This document shows positions 1 through 8,795 of a DNA stretch of 34,383 nucleotides, piece by piece (the first letter of the stretch is position 1; each line of letters starts with the position of its first letter). A program made the translations under genes and the position numbers. Source of the DNA: Gemmatimonadota bacterium. Lineage in GTDB: Bacteria > Gemmatimonadota > Gemmatimonadetes > Longimicrobiales > Gaopeijiaceae. Below the pieces are notes generated by a model. That model searched no databases. It saw only the letters and a program-made list of their open reading frames with translations, and was not told where the DNA came from. The stretch spans positions 1 through 34,383 of the forward strand of contig SLDT01000208.1 of the NCBI GenBank assembly GCA_007125125.1, given 5' to 3'.

Positions 1-270
1 CGCCCTGCCGCCCCGCGCCGCCCCGCCCTGCGCCCACCCAGCCCCGCGCCGCCCTGTACCGGGCCGCACTACGCCGCGCCGCGCCGCCTCGATCGAGTTC
101 GCCTGCGCGCGGGGCCGGGTACCAGGCAGGGAGCGCACGCCTTTCCGGCTTGCGTGGCGCACCCCCGCCGTCGCACTTTCGGGGGCCATGACGCTCATCC
201 TGTCCTCGACCGCACCGTCGCTTTCGCACCAGGCCCCGCCCGTGCGCTCCCTTCCGCCCCGAACAGCACG
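1..270. repeat. Low-complexity C/G-rich leader at window edge
   Basis: The first ~95 bases are built from degenerate CGCC/CCCCG/CGCCGCGCCG blocks, followed by ordinary GC-rich sequence up to the first credible start codon at 271. An in-frame GTG at 154 would extend the first gene, but the added 39 residues look like non-coding translation and would bury the signal peptide. No gene, RNA or clear promoter is visible here. The low complexity at the exact window edge suggests an assembly break, or the end of a proline/alanine-rich gene from outside. Confidence 0.5.
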
Positions 271-951
271 ATGAATGCCCTCCGAAGGAAACCGGGCGGG
301 AGCCCACGAGCGGCCCGTCCCCGTGCACTCCTCGTCGCGCTCGTCCTGCTCATCGCGGGCTGCAAGCCGATCACGGGGCTCGACCTCGACATGGCGCTCT
401 ACGACCCGCTACCCGCCCTGGCAGCCATCGACTTCGCGACGATCCAGCCCGCACAGCCCTTCCCATACTGGGAGCTCCGCTTCTCGCTGGGTGCCGAGCA
501 TGGCGAGGACGAAGTGATCGGCACCGGCGGATGGCTCCCCCGTGGGAACCTTCCGCCCGAGGCGCGCGCAACCCTCGACGAGGTCCGGCTACCCAGCGGA
601 TTCGCCGGTGGCTGCCTCCCGAGCTGGTGCTTCAAGTACATCGTCGGGGTCGATGCGCGGGGAGCCGTCATCACGATCGACACAGTCGAACGGCTCACCG
701 AGTTCGTCGGCCCCGTCGGGTCCCTCGCCGAGGCTGTACTCCTTCTGGACGCGCACGGCTACCACTGGCACGACGAGGACCAGGGGGTCCGCGAGCACCT
801 CGACCGATGGGAGGCGGTGGTCCTGGAGCTCGTCCGGGCCTGCGACCCGATCCAGAGCGACCGCGTCGTCCTCGACCTCGCGCGGGACGATGGCACCCTG
901 ACCCCCCGACGCCGCGAAGTCTGGCAGCGCCTGGAGGGCGCCTGCGTATGA
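271..951 (+). CDS. Cysteine-containing lipoprotein of unknown function
   Basis: The 226-residue product starts with a basic n-region, a hydrophobic stretch (residues 19-29) and the lipobox IAGC with the lipidated Cys at 31, so it should be a lipoprotein anchored in the envelope. The mature part is acidic and has four further cysteines, two close together in GGCLPSWC and two near the C terminus (RAC, GAC), enough for two disulfides in the periplasm. I recognise no domain family. I chose the ATG at 271 because it puts the signal peptide at the N terminus; no strong Shine-Dalgarno precedes it, and an upstream in-frame GTG at 154 is less likely. Its stop overlaps the start of the next gene as ATGA (948-951), so it is probably translationally coupled to the CPBP membrane protease and may be its partner. 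Function is unknown. Confidence 0.75.
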   Translation: MNALRRKPGGSPRAARPRALLVALVLLIAGCKPITGLDLDMALYDPLPALAAIDFATIQPAQPFPYWELRFSLGAEHGEDEVIGTGGWLPRGNLPPEARATLDEVRLPSGFAGGCLPSWCFKYIVGVDARGAVITIDTVERLTEFVGPVGSLAEAVLLLDAHGYHWHDEDQGVREHLDRWEAVVLELVRACDPIQSDRVVLDLARDDGTLTPRRREVWQRLEGACV

Positions 952-3900
952 ATGACCGCACCCTCACCCGACGCCCCCTCTTCTGGGTCTTCGTCGCCGT
1001 CCTCGTCGCGGGCTCCGTCACCTTCGCCGTCCGCAACTTCACCGAGGCCTTCCCGGTCGCGAACATCGAGCTCGAGATGGACCGCGTCGCTGCCCTCGGC
1101 GAGGCACGCGCCCTGGCCGAGGAGCGTGGCTGGGGCCCGGATGCCTTCCGCCAGGCTGCGAGCTTCGGTGATCCCGATCCCGAGGTCCGCGTCTACCTCG
1201 AGCTCGAGCTCGGCGAGGACGACGCGATCGGCCGCCTTGTCTCCGAGGGCGAGATCCACCCCTACCGCTGGCAGGTCCGTCACTTCACCGAGGGCGAGAC
1301 CCGCGAAGCCCTCATCCGGTTCACACCCGCGGGCGCGCCCTACGGTTTCCGCCTCACCCTCCCCGAGGACGCCCCCGGCGCCGCCCTGCCCGCCGACGAA
1401 GCCCGCGCCCTCGCCGAAGCCGCTGCCATCGCCCCCCCATGGGGCGTCGACCTCGCCCGCTTCGAGCGCGTCGAGAGTTCCCAGGAGACCCGCCCCTCGG
1501 GCCGCGTCGACCACACCCTCGTCTATGAACGCATCGGCACCGACCTCGGCGATGCCGACATCCGCCTCCGCCTGCGCGTCTCGGGCGACGAGCTCACCGA
1601 GCTCACCCACACCGTCCGTGTCCCCGAGGCCTTCAGTCTCCGCTATGCCGAGATGCGCACCGCCAATACGCGGCTCGCCCTCATCGCCAGCCTCCTCTTC
1701 ATCGGGCTCTTCCTCGTCGTCGGCTGCGGAGGCGGCCTCTTCTACCTCATCCGCACCCGCTGGCTCGAGTGGAAGACACCCCTCGCCTGGGGCGCCATCG
1801 TGGCCGGTGTCATGGCCCTCGCCTCGCTCAACCAGCTCCCCCTCGCCTGGATGGGGTACGATACCGCGCTCGACACCTCGACCTTTCTCTTCGAGCAGTT
1901 TGCCCTCGCGATCGGCATCTTCGCCGCCGGCACCCCCTTCCTGGCCCTCATCTTCATGGTCGCCGAGAGCCTCGGCCGCCGCGCCTTCCCGCGCCAGCCC
2001 CAGCAGTGGCGCTTCTGGCACCCCGACGTCGCCCGCAGCGCCCCCGCCCTCGGCCGCACCATCGGAGGGTACGCCGTCGCCGCCATCGAGATCGGCTTCG
2101 TCATCGCCTTCTACCTCTGGGCCACCCGCCGCGAAGGGTGGTGGATGCCCTCGGAAGCCCTCATCCAGCCCGACCTCCTCGCCACCGCCTTCCCCTGGCT
2201 CACCGCCGTCTCGATCGCCCTCTTCTCCGGCTTCTGGGAAGAAGCCCTCTTCCGCGCCGTGCCCATCGCCGGCGCCGCCCTCATCGGGGCCCGCTACGGG
2301 GGGCGCCGCTGGTGGATCCTCGCCGCCCTCATCCTCCAGGCCGCCGTCTTCGCCGCCGCGCACGCCGACTACCCCCAGCAGCCCTCGTACGCCCGCCTCG
2401 CCGAACTCTTCCTCCCCGCCCTCTTCTGGGGCGTCCTCTACATCTGGTTCGGCCTCGTCCCCGTCATCATCGCGCATGCCGGCTATAACCTGACCCTCAT
2501 CTCGATCCCCATCTGGGTCGCCGACACCCCCGGCATCTGGGTCGACCGCATCGCCATCGTCGCCATCGGCCTCATCCCCCTCTGGATCGTCCTCTGGCAC
2601 GTCGGGAGGAAGGGCTTCCGGCCCCAGCTCCCCGCCTGGGCCTCGCACGCCGCCTGGCGCCCACCGGAGGAACACACCCCGGAGCCCGCACCCACCGCAC
2701 CCACCGCGACCGTCCCGCCCGAGCCCGGTCGCGCCCGTGAGGGGCGGGGTGCCGGAGAAGGGGCGCCTGCCGGTGAGGGCGTGCCCGCTGGTCAGGTCGC
2801 GGGCCACGAGGAGGGCTCCCCTGCGCACCCCGTGCCCATCGCCCTTCCGGCGCGCCCCTTCCTCGTCGGCTGCGCGCTCGTCGGGATCGTCCTTCTCGCA
2901 GTCGGATTGAGGGTTCCGGCCGACGTCGGGCCCCTCGAACTCGACCGGGGCGAGGCCGTGGAGGCGGCCCGTGCCCTGCTCGCCGAGCGCGGGTTCACCC
3001 TCGACGAGGAGTGGCGCGCGCTCCCCGTGCCCATCGGCGGAACGACCCCCGCGCACCGCTTCGTCTGGGACGAGGGCGGCCCCGAGTCCTACCGCGCACT
3101 TCTCGGCAACTACCTGCGCACGATCGGTTGGGAGGTGCGCTTCGCCCGCTTCACCGGCCCCGTCGAGGAGCGCGCCGAGGAGTTCCGCGTCTCACTCCAG
3201 GCCGACCGGACTGTCCGCGCATTCTCGCACCGGCTCCCGGAGGGCCGCGCCGGGCCCATCCTCCCCGAGGAGGAGGCCCGCATCCTTGCCACCGCCGAGC
3301 TCGAGCGTGTCTACGGGCTCGCGCCGGCCCTCGTCGAGGAGGTCTCGGCCGTTTCGACCCAGCATCCCGACCGGCTCGACTGGACCTTCATCTGGTCTGA
3401 CCCGGTGGCCTGGGAACTCGAGCGCGGGGAGGCGCGGCTCCGGGTCGGGATCGCCGGGGACCGGGTGAGCGGACTCGGGCGCTTCGTGCATGTCCCCGAG
3501 GAGTGGGAGCGGGAGCAGCAGGCAAAGCAGGCCCGCCTCGCACCGCTCACCACGCTCCGGGGATTCCTTGGCTTCCTGCTCCTCGGGGGAGCCGCCTTCG
3601 CCGGGCTCGTCGTCTGGGCCCGCGGCGGTCTCGACCGCCGGGCCGCTGCCGTCCTTGCCGGGGTCGGGGCCATCCTCTTCCTGATCCCCATCTGGAACGC
3701 GATGCCGGTCGCGGGGGCCGGCTTCACGACCACGCAGGGCTTCGGGGAGCAGCTCCTCATCTCGATGGGCATCGGGACGCTCGGGATGCTCCTTGCCGCC
3801 GCGGCGCTCGGCCTCGCCGCGGGGCTCGCGCATGGCTGGCTCGGTGCGGACCCCGAGCGGCCCTTCCTCAGGGGCCGGCCCGCCGGGGCGCCCCACCCTG

Positions 3901-4436
3901 CGCTGCTCGGCGGAGCGCTCGGCCTTCTCCTGGCCGGGCTCCCGAGGGCAGCCGGTACGCTCGGCCCGACGGACCCCCCGGCCCTGCCTGGGACCTCCGC
4001 AGCGGGGGACTTCGTTCCCTGGCTCTCGGTGGGGCTCTCTGCCGGGTTCACCCTCCTCCTGGTGGGGATGATCTTCCTCCTGATCCTTCTCGTGGTCGAT
4101 CGGGCCACAGCGGGGTGGACCACTCGCAAGTCGCTCGGGGTGGGCATGCTCCTCGTCTTCGGGTTCATTCCCGCGCCGACGATCGCCGAGACCCTCTGGA
4201 TGCAGGCCGGGGTGGGACTTGCGGCGGGGCTCATCTTCCTTGGGGTCCATCGGCTTGCCCGGAGCTGGGGGGTTGCCTTCGTTCCCTGGTTGGCGGCAAC
4301 CCTCGGGGCGATCGCCCTCATCAGCCCGCTTCTGCATCCGGGCCACGGTGGTGCCCGGCTCGGCGCTCTTCTGGGCCTCGCTCTCGTCGCCGTGATCGCG
4401 CATCGGTGGAGCCGCTACATCGAGGCCAAAACATAG
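948..4436 (+). CDS. Large duplicated CPBP-family intramembrane protease
   Basis: The 1162-residue polytopic membrane protein is made of two similar halves. Half 1 has a TM helix (about 10-28), an extracytoplasmic domain (about 29-235) and several TM helices carrying the CPBP/Abi signature: EExxxR (E431, E432, R436), FxxxH (F468, H472) and HxxxN (H510, N514). These are the catalytic motifs of CPBP glutamic intramembrane proteases (CAAX-processing/Rce1-like). A Pro/Gly/Glu-rich linker (about 575-630) leads to half 2: a TM helix, a second soluble domain (about 660-850) resembling the first (both contain an A-R-A-L-A/L-x-E-R-G segment and a later V-P-E motif), then further TM helices. Half 2 shows no EExxxR or HxxxN, so it looks catalytically dead. 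The ATG at 948 overlaps the upstream lipoprotein stop as ATGA. Known CPBP proteins are usually 200-300 aa, so this is unusually long. The substrate is unknown. Confidence 0.85.
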   Translation: MNDRTLTRRPLFWVFVAVLVAGSVTFAVRNFTEAFPVANIELEMDRVAALGEARALAEERGWGPDAFRQAASFGDPDPEVRVYLELELGEDDAIGRLVSEGEIHPYRWQVRHFTEGETREALIRFTPAGAPYGFRLTLPEDAPGAALPADEARALAEAAAIAPPWGVDLARFERVESSQETRPSGRVDHTLVYERIGTDLGDADIRLRLRVSGDELTELTHTVRVPEAFSLRYAEMRTANTRLALIASLLFIGLFLVVGCGGGLFYLIRTRWLEWKTPLAWGAIVAGVMALASLNQLPLAWMGYDTALDTSTFLFEQFALAIGIFAAGTPFLALIFMVAESLGRRAFPRQPQQWRFWHPDVARSAPALGRTIGGYAVAAIEIGFVIAFYLWATRREGWWMPSEALIQPDLLATAFPWLTAVSIALFSGFWEEALFRAVPIAGAALIGARYGGRRWWILAALILQAAVFAAAHADYPQQPSYARLAELFLPALFWGVLYIWFGLVPVIIAHAGYNLTLISIPIWVADTPGIWVDRIAIVAIGLIPLWIVLWHVGRKGFRPQLPAWASHAAWRPPEEHTPEPAPTAPTATVPPEPGRAREGRGAGEGAPAGEGVPAGQVAGHEEGSPAHPVPIALPARPFLVGCALVGIVLLAVGLRVPADVGPLELDRGEAVEAARALLAERGFTLDEEWRALPVPIGGTTPAHRFVWDEGGPESYRALLGNYLRTIGWEVRFARFTGPVEERAEEFRVSLQADRTVRAFSHRLPEGRAGPILPEEEARILATAELERVYGLAPALVEEVSAVSTQHPDRLDWTFIWSDPVAWELERGEARLRVGIAGDRVSGLGRFVHVPEEWEREQQAKQARLAPLTTLRGFLGFLLLGGAAFAGLVVWARGGLDRRAAAVLAGVGAILFLIPIWNAMPVAGAGFTTTQGFGEQLLISMGIGTLGMLLAAAALGLAAGLAHGWLGADPERPFLRGRPAGAPHPALLGGALGLLLAGLPRAAGTLGPTDPPALPGTSAAGDFVPWLSVGLSAGFTLLLVGMIFLLILLVVDRATAGWTTRKSLGVGMLLVFGFIPAPTIAETLWMQAGVGLAAGLIFLGVHRLARSWGVAFVPWLAATLGAIALISPLLHPGHGGARLGALLGLALVAVIAHRWSRYIEAKT

Positions 4437-4456
4437 GGCGGGTTATGTTTTTGGCC
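4424..4456. terminator. Inverted repeat across the CPBP stop codon
   Basis: GGCCAAAACATA (4424-4435) is matched by its inverse TATGTTTTTGGCC (4444-4456) with one bulged T and an 8-nt loop; the TAG stop (4434-4436) overlaps the left arm. The right arm carries a run of five Ts, but there is no clean T-tract after the stem. It may act as a weak transcription terminator or an mRNA 3' stabiliser. In this GC-rich window an AT-rich inverted repeat stands out. Confidence 0.4.
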
Positions 4457-4647
4457 CGGCGGCATGGGAGGGCTCCCCGGGGTGGTCCGCGACGGGGACC
4501 GCGCGAGCGGGCGGAGGGGCCGGGTCGAGTCCGGTGGCCGGCTGCTTGCCGGGCGCGAGGCGCCGCCCCAAATTGGCCCGATGCAGCTTCGGGCACCCGG
4601 CCCGGCCTTGTCTCCGACCCCGACCCCGACCCCGTGAGGTCCATGCC

Positions 4648-6297
4648 ATGAAGCCCCGGTTCGCTCACCCCCTGCGGATGGTGGCGCTCCTCTGCGCCCT
4701 CGTTCTCACCGCTCCGGCCCTTCAGGCCCAGCAGGAGCTTCGGACCGAGTCCGAGGAATCCTTCTTCCAGTCCTTCACGAGCCACGACGGGATGATGGAC
4801 TACCTGAGGGCGATGCAGGCGGTCTCGCCCGACATGCGCCTCGCCAGCTACGGACAGAGCTGGCAGGGACGCGACCTGCCTTTTGCGATCTTCGCGCGGC
4901 CGATGATCACGCAGCCGTGGGAGGCGATCGCCTCGGGCAAGCCGATCGTGCTCTTCCAGACGAACGTGCATGGCGGGGAGCGCACCCAGCGCGAGTCCGT
5001 GCTCATCCTCATGCGGGAGCTCGCCACCCGCGGCACCGAGATGAACGGGTACCTCGACGACCTCATTCTCCTCGTCGTGCCGCAGATCAACCCGGACGGC
5101 TTCGAGGCACAGCCGCGTGCCACGAGGGGCAACGCCTGGGGCATCGACCTGAACCGGGACTACATCAAGCTCGAGCAGCCCGAGATCCGCAACCTCGTCA
5201 CGAACCTCTACCATCGCTGGTACCCCCATGTCATCGTCGACGGGCACAATGGTGGCGCGCGCCCCTACAACATGATGTACATCACCGCCTCGAACGCCTC
5301 GGTGAACCAGGAGCTGATGGACCTGAACAACTTCGGGCTCTTCCAGCACCTGCGCGAGCGCAATGAGGAGGCGGGCTTCAAGGCCTTCTGGTATCCGCGC
5401 GGAAACGCCGAGTTCTGGGGGAATGCCCCGCACTACCCGAGGATCGGGATGACCTACGCCTCCTTCATGAACAGCCTCGGGATGACCTTCGAGACTCCGG
5501 CCCAGTCGATGGAGAGCGGCATCCAGTCCGGGGTCGTCACGTACGGGGCGGTGCTCGAGTACGTCGTGAACAACCGCGACACCGTGCTTTCGACCGTCGA
5601 GAACGCCCGCCGGGAGACGATCGAGATGGGGCTGACGCCCGGCCTCGAGGTCATGGTCGACATGCGCCAGGTCGACCACGACTTCACCGTCTCCTACGAG
5701 ATCCCGGACCCCGACAACCCGGGGGAGTTCATCCTCGTCGAGGAGGGCCGCCTCCGCACGAAGCCGGAGGTCACGAGCTCGCGCGATCGCCCCTGGGCCT
5801 ACGTGCTCCCGCGCGACGCGCTCGACGCCGTGGCCTTTCTCCGTCGCCACAACATCACCGTCGAGGTCCTTCGCGAACCGGTGAGTGTGGACCTCCAGGC
5901 CTATACCCTCGCGGGGGTGAACTACCGCCGCGAGTACAACCATGAGGGGGCGGTGCAGGTCGAGGTCGGCGAGGTGCTCGAGATCGAGCGCACCCTCCCG
6001 AGGGGCACCTTCATCGTTCCGACCGCGCAGGTCATGGGGAGGCTCGTGGCCCACCTCCTCGAGCCCGAGACCGACGACAACCTCGTGCTCTGGGGACAGA
6101 TGAACCACCTCCTCCCGACCGCACGGCTCGCCGCCATCGAGGCGGGGCAGCGGGGACCGGGCGGAGACCCCCCGCCCCCGCCCCTGATCCCGATCTTCAA
6201 GATCCTCGAGGAGACCCCGCTCCCGACGGAGCTCCTCTTCGATCCGGGGCTCGTGCAGACCCACAGGCAGCCCGTCGGCGCGGGCGTCGGGCGCTGA
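4648..6297 (+). CDS. Exported M14 family zinc carboxypeptidase
   Basis: The 549-residue protein has a Sec signal peptide (residues 1-27, cleavage after ALQA). The zinc-binding HxxE motif is H108-G-G-E111 and the third zinc ligand is likely H200 (DGHNGG). The NRD segment (N169-R170-D171) matches the substrate-carboxylate-binding region, and E282 (TFETP) fits the catalytic glutamate. All M14 catalytic elements are therefore present. It should hydrolyse peptides at the C terminus in the periplasm or outside the cell. The C-terminal ~250 residues are not part of the minimal M14 fold, and a polyproline run lies near residue 510. The start is supported by GAGG at 4636-4639; the nearby ATG at 4643 is out of frame and hits a stop at once. 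The gene stands alone after a 211-bp gap and converges on the kinase gene. The family is often multi-copy in secretion-rich, peptide-feeding bacteria. Confidence 0.9.
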   Translation: MKPRFAHPLRMVALLCALVLTAPALQAQQELRTESEESFFQSFTSHDGMMDYLRAMQAVSPDMRLASYGQSWQGRDLPFAIFARPMITQPWEAIASGKPIVLFQTNVHGGERTQRESVLILMRELATRGTEMNGYLDDLILLVVPQINPDGFEAQPRATRGNAWGIDLNRDYIKLEQPEIRNLVTNLYHRWYPHVIVDGHNGGARPYNMMYITASNASVNQELMDLNNFGLFQHLRERNEEAGFKAFWYPRGNAEFWGNAPHYPRIGMTYASFMNSLGMTFETPAQSMESGIQSGVVTYGAVLEYVVNNRDTVLSTVENARRETIEMGLTPGLEVMVDMRQVDHDFTVSYEIPDPDNPGEFILVEEGRLRTKPEVTSSRDRPWAYVLPRDALDAVAFLRRHNITVEVLREPVSVDLQAYTLAGVNYRREYNHEGAVQVEVGEVLEIERTLPRGTFIVPTAQVMGRLVAHLLEPETDDNLVLWGQMNHLLPTARLAAIEAGQRGPGGDPPPPPLIPIFKILEETPLPTELLFDPGLVQTHRQPVGAGVGR

Positions 6298-6304
6298 ACC
6301 ACGC

Positions 6305-6338
6305 CGGCGCCGCAGCCCATCGGGCGGGCGCGGCGCCG
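6305..6338. terminator. GC-rich hairpin between convergent genes
   Basis: CGGCGCCGC (6305-6313) pairs perfectly with GCGGCGCCG (6330-6338), and inside it GCCC (6315-6318) pairs with GGGC (6326-6329), with one bulged A and a 7-nt loop. That gives a 13-bp stem almost entirely of G-C pairs in the 75-bp gap between two convergent stop codons. No T-tract follows on either strand, so it may be a bidirectional terminator of the non-canonical kind seen in high-GC bacteria, or simply a 3' end stabiliser for both mRNAs. Confidence 0.6.
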
Positions 6339-6372
6339 ACGCCGTATCACGGGTGGCGGGGTGCGATCCCCT

Positions 6373-8787
6373 TCACCCGCCCTCGAGGGAGGCGAGCCAC
6401 TCCCTGAGCGCTTCGAGGTGGTGGCGGTTCAGCGCGTGGGAGGGGTCGGCCTCGTAGAGCGCCTCGCGGGTCCGGATCCCCTCGGCGATGGCGGCTCGAG
6501 CACCGGACGTGTCGCCGGCCCGGACGAGGACCCGTGCATGCGCTGCATGATAGAAGGCGATGTCGACGTGGGCCTGGCGGTTTTCGAGGTCGCGCGCGCG
6601 GAGCTCGGTGAACCGGACGAGCGCTTCTTCGCAGTGGGGGAGTCCCTCGATGGGCCGCCCGGCCTCGGATGTCACCTCGCAGAGGAGCTGGAGGCCGACC
6701 GCGACATCGCGGAGCGCGTTCATGTTCGAGGGGTCTTCCCGAGCCATCTCCTCGCGGGCCGAGAGGGAGTGGGCGAGATGGCTGAGCGCCTCCCCGGGCT
6801 CCCCGGCGGCGCGGTGCATCGCTCCGATCCGCTCGTGGACGAGGCCTCGGAACCGCCGCACGCCCCAGGCCTCGCTCGCGGCGAGGGGCGGGGACTCGAG
6901 GACCTCGAGCGCCTGCAGGTAGCCCGCGAGGGCTCCCTCCGGGTCCTCCAGGTTGGGGAAGACCGGATGGCCCGTGTGATCGGAGAGCTTCACGTGCGCG
7001 ATCACGACCTCGAGGTGCGGCGCCTCCTCGTCGGGGGACGCTCCGGACGCGACGGCCTCGTAATGGGCGAGCGAACGGGCCAGGTGCTCGATCCCCTCTT
7101 CGATCTCGCCCAGCCAGGGGAGCACGTCGCCGAGCCTCCGTTCGGTCGAGGCCATGAGGGCGAGGTTCTCGGGATCATCCGGCGAGATGGCGAGCAGGCC
7201 GGCCGCGAGGGCCTCGGCTTCACGCAGGGCGCGGAGGGCACCATCGGTATCGCCGAGGCTCGCGCCCGTCGGGTCCCCGGCGATCGAGGCGAGGCGCAGG
7301 TATCCGAGAGCGAGGTCACGCGTGAGGGTGGGGTCGCCCGCACCCTGCTCGGCGAGCCCTGCAAGGTGGTCGAAGGTGCGGGACACGAGGAGCTCCCTCG
7401 CCGCCGTTGCGCCCGCGAGAGGCTCGATCGCGTCGTGCACGTCGAAGAGGAGGGTCGTCGTGATCTCGCGCCGCTCCTCGAAACGGGCCTCGGCGCGCGC
7501 ACGCTCGGACTCGGCCACGCCGGCCTGCCAGACGGCGAGCGCTCCTCCTCCCACGAGGGCCAGGAGTGTGACTGCGGCAGCGGAGACCCCGACGCGGTGT
7601 CTCCGGGCAAAGGTGCGCAGGCGGTAGCCCGCGGTGTTCGGGCGCGCCCGGACGGGGAAGCCGGCCAGATGCCGCTCGAGGTCGTCGGCGAGCTCGGCCA
7701 CGGAAGAGTACCGACGCTCGGGCTCCCTGCGGAGCGCCATCAGGACGATGTTGTCGAGGTCGCCCCGGAGAAGGTGGGGAAGAGTCGGGTCCGGGTCCGG
7801 CCCGGAGCGCTCGGAGGCATCGGACGACGGTATCCCCGTGCGGGCCGCCTCGCTCGGGGGGACGGGATCGGTCGTGGCGCGCTCCTCCAGGAGGGTCTGG
7901 AGCGAGGAGCTTCGGGGCTCGAAGGGGCGCTGTCCGGTCAGGAGCTCGTAGAGGAGCACCCCGAGGGAGTAGACGTCCGTGGCCGTCGTGACGGATGCGC
8001 CGCTGAGCTGCTCGGGGCTCGCATAGGCCGGGGTCAGGACCCGGTCACCGACCTCGGTCAGCCCGCCTTCCGGATCGAGCCCCGGGTCGAGGAGGCGCGC
8101 GACCCCGAAGTCGAGGAGCTTCACTTCGCCCTCGGCCGTGACGAGGAGGTTCGAGGGCTTGAGGTCGCGGTGGATGACGAGGTTCTGGTGGGCGAAGTGC
8201 ACCGCGGCGCAGACGGCCTGGAAGAGTCGGATGCGCTCCGTGACCGAGAGCGCCCGTTCGCGGCAGTACCGGGTGATCGGGACCCCCTCGACGAGCTCCA
8301 TCACGAACCAGGGTTGCCCTGTCTCGGAGATCCCGCCGTCGAGAAGGCGGGCGATCCCGGGATGCTCGAGTGCCGCCAGGATCTCGCGTTCGCGGTGGAA
8401 GCGCTGGAGGATGGACTCCGAATCCATCCCCCGACGGATGAACTTCACGGCGACGCGCTTCTCGAAGAGCCCGTCGGCGCGCTCGGCTTCGAAGACGCGA
8501 CCCATTCCCCCGCTCCCGATCTCGCGGACGAGCCGCCAGGGTCCGACCCGTGCGCCGGGGGCGAGCGCCGGGTCGGGTGGCGCGGAGAAGGCAGCGGCCG
8601 GCGCGGGCGGGGGCGATTCGAGAAAGCCGTCCTCCTTCTCGAGGTGCTCCAGGAGGCTCGACACCTCGGCCCGGATCGCCGGATCCGTCGCCTCGCGCGC
8701 GAGGAAGCTCTCTCGCTCCGGCGCCGGCAGCTCGAGCGCTCGGTCGAAGAGTTCGCGAACCCGCTTCCAGGCGGCCGGATCGAGCAT
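6373..8787 (-). CDS. Membrane-anchored Ser/Thr kinase with TPR-like sensor
   Basis: The 804-residue protein is a Hanks-type kinase. An N-terminal helical region (about 5-60) precedes the catalytic domain (about 84-375): glycine loop GSGGMG (91-96), ATP-anchoring K115 in VAVK, helix-C E133, catalytic HRDLKPSN (H206, D208, K210, N213), DFG (D226-G228), activation segment ending in SPE (257-259), and D271 in DVYSLG. All catalytic residues are intact. One TM helix (about 401-420) separates the cytoplasmic kinase from a ~380-residue alpha-helical C-terminal part with degenerate TPR-like repeats, presumably extracytoplasmic and protein-binding. The ATG lies 8 nt after the sigma-factor stop and has no Shine-Dalgarno, so translation is probably coupled. 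Kinases of this layout next to ECF sigma genes are common in Acidobacteriota, Planctomycetota and Gemmatimonadota; the kinase may modulate the sigma factor, which is inference. Confidence 0.93.
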   Translation of the reverse strand: MLDPAAWKRVRELFDRALELPAPERESFLAREATDPAIRAEVSSLLEHLEKEDGFLESPPPAPAAAFSAPPDPALAPGARVGPWRLVREIGSGGMGRVFEAERADGLFEKRVAVKFIRRGMDSESILQRFHREREILAALEHPGIARLLDGGISETGQPWFVMELVEGVPITRYCRERALSVTERIRLFQAVCAAVHFAHQNLVIHRDLKPSNLLVTAEGEVKLLDFGVARLLDPGLDPEGGLTEVGDRVLTPAYASPEQLSGASVTTATDVYSLGVLLYELLTGQRPFEPRSSSLQTLLEERATTDPVPPSEAARTGIPSSDASERSGPDPDPTLPHLLRGDLDNIVLMALRREPERRYSSVAELADDLERHLAGFPVRARPNTAGYRLRTFARRHRVGVSAAAVTLLALVGGGALAVWQAGVAESERARAEARFEERREITTTLLFDVHDAIEPLAGATAARELLVSRTFDHLAGLAEQGAGDPTLTRDLALGYLRLASIAGDPTGASLGDTDGALRALREAEALAAGLLAISPDDPENLALMASTERRLGDVLPWLGEIEEGIEHLARSLAHYEAVASGASPDEEAPHLEVVIAHVKLSDHTGHPVFPNLEDPEGALAGYLQALEVLESPPLAASEAWGVRRFRGLVHERIGAMHRAAGEPGEALSHLAHSLSAREEMAREDPSNMNALRDVAVGLQLLCEVTSEAGRPIEGLPHCEEALVRFTELRARDLENRQAHVDIAFYHAAHARVLVRAGDTSGARAAIAEGIRTREALYEADPSHALNRHHLEALREWLASLEGG

Positions 8788-8795
8788 GTGCGGGG

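Noticed and set aside
531-947. N-terminal extension of the CPBP gene back to 531
   Set aside because: The extra 139 residues are Arg/Pro-rich and lie in another frame over the lipoprotein gene. The ATG at 948 starts a clean TM helix and forms an ATGA overlap.
759-3056. Long minus-strand frame of 765 codons opposite the CPBP gene
   Set aside because: It is an antisense shadow: the product is a monotonous Gly/Asp/Glu-rich string, has no domain, and the opposite strand has a convincing membrane protein with catalytic motifs.
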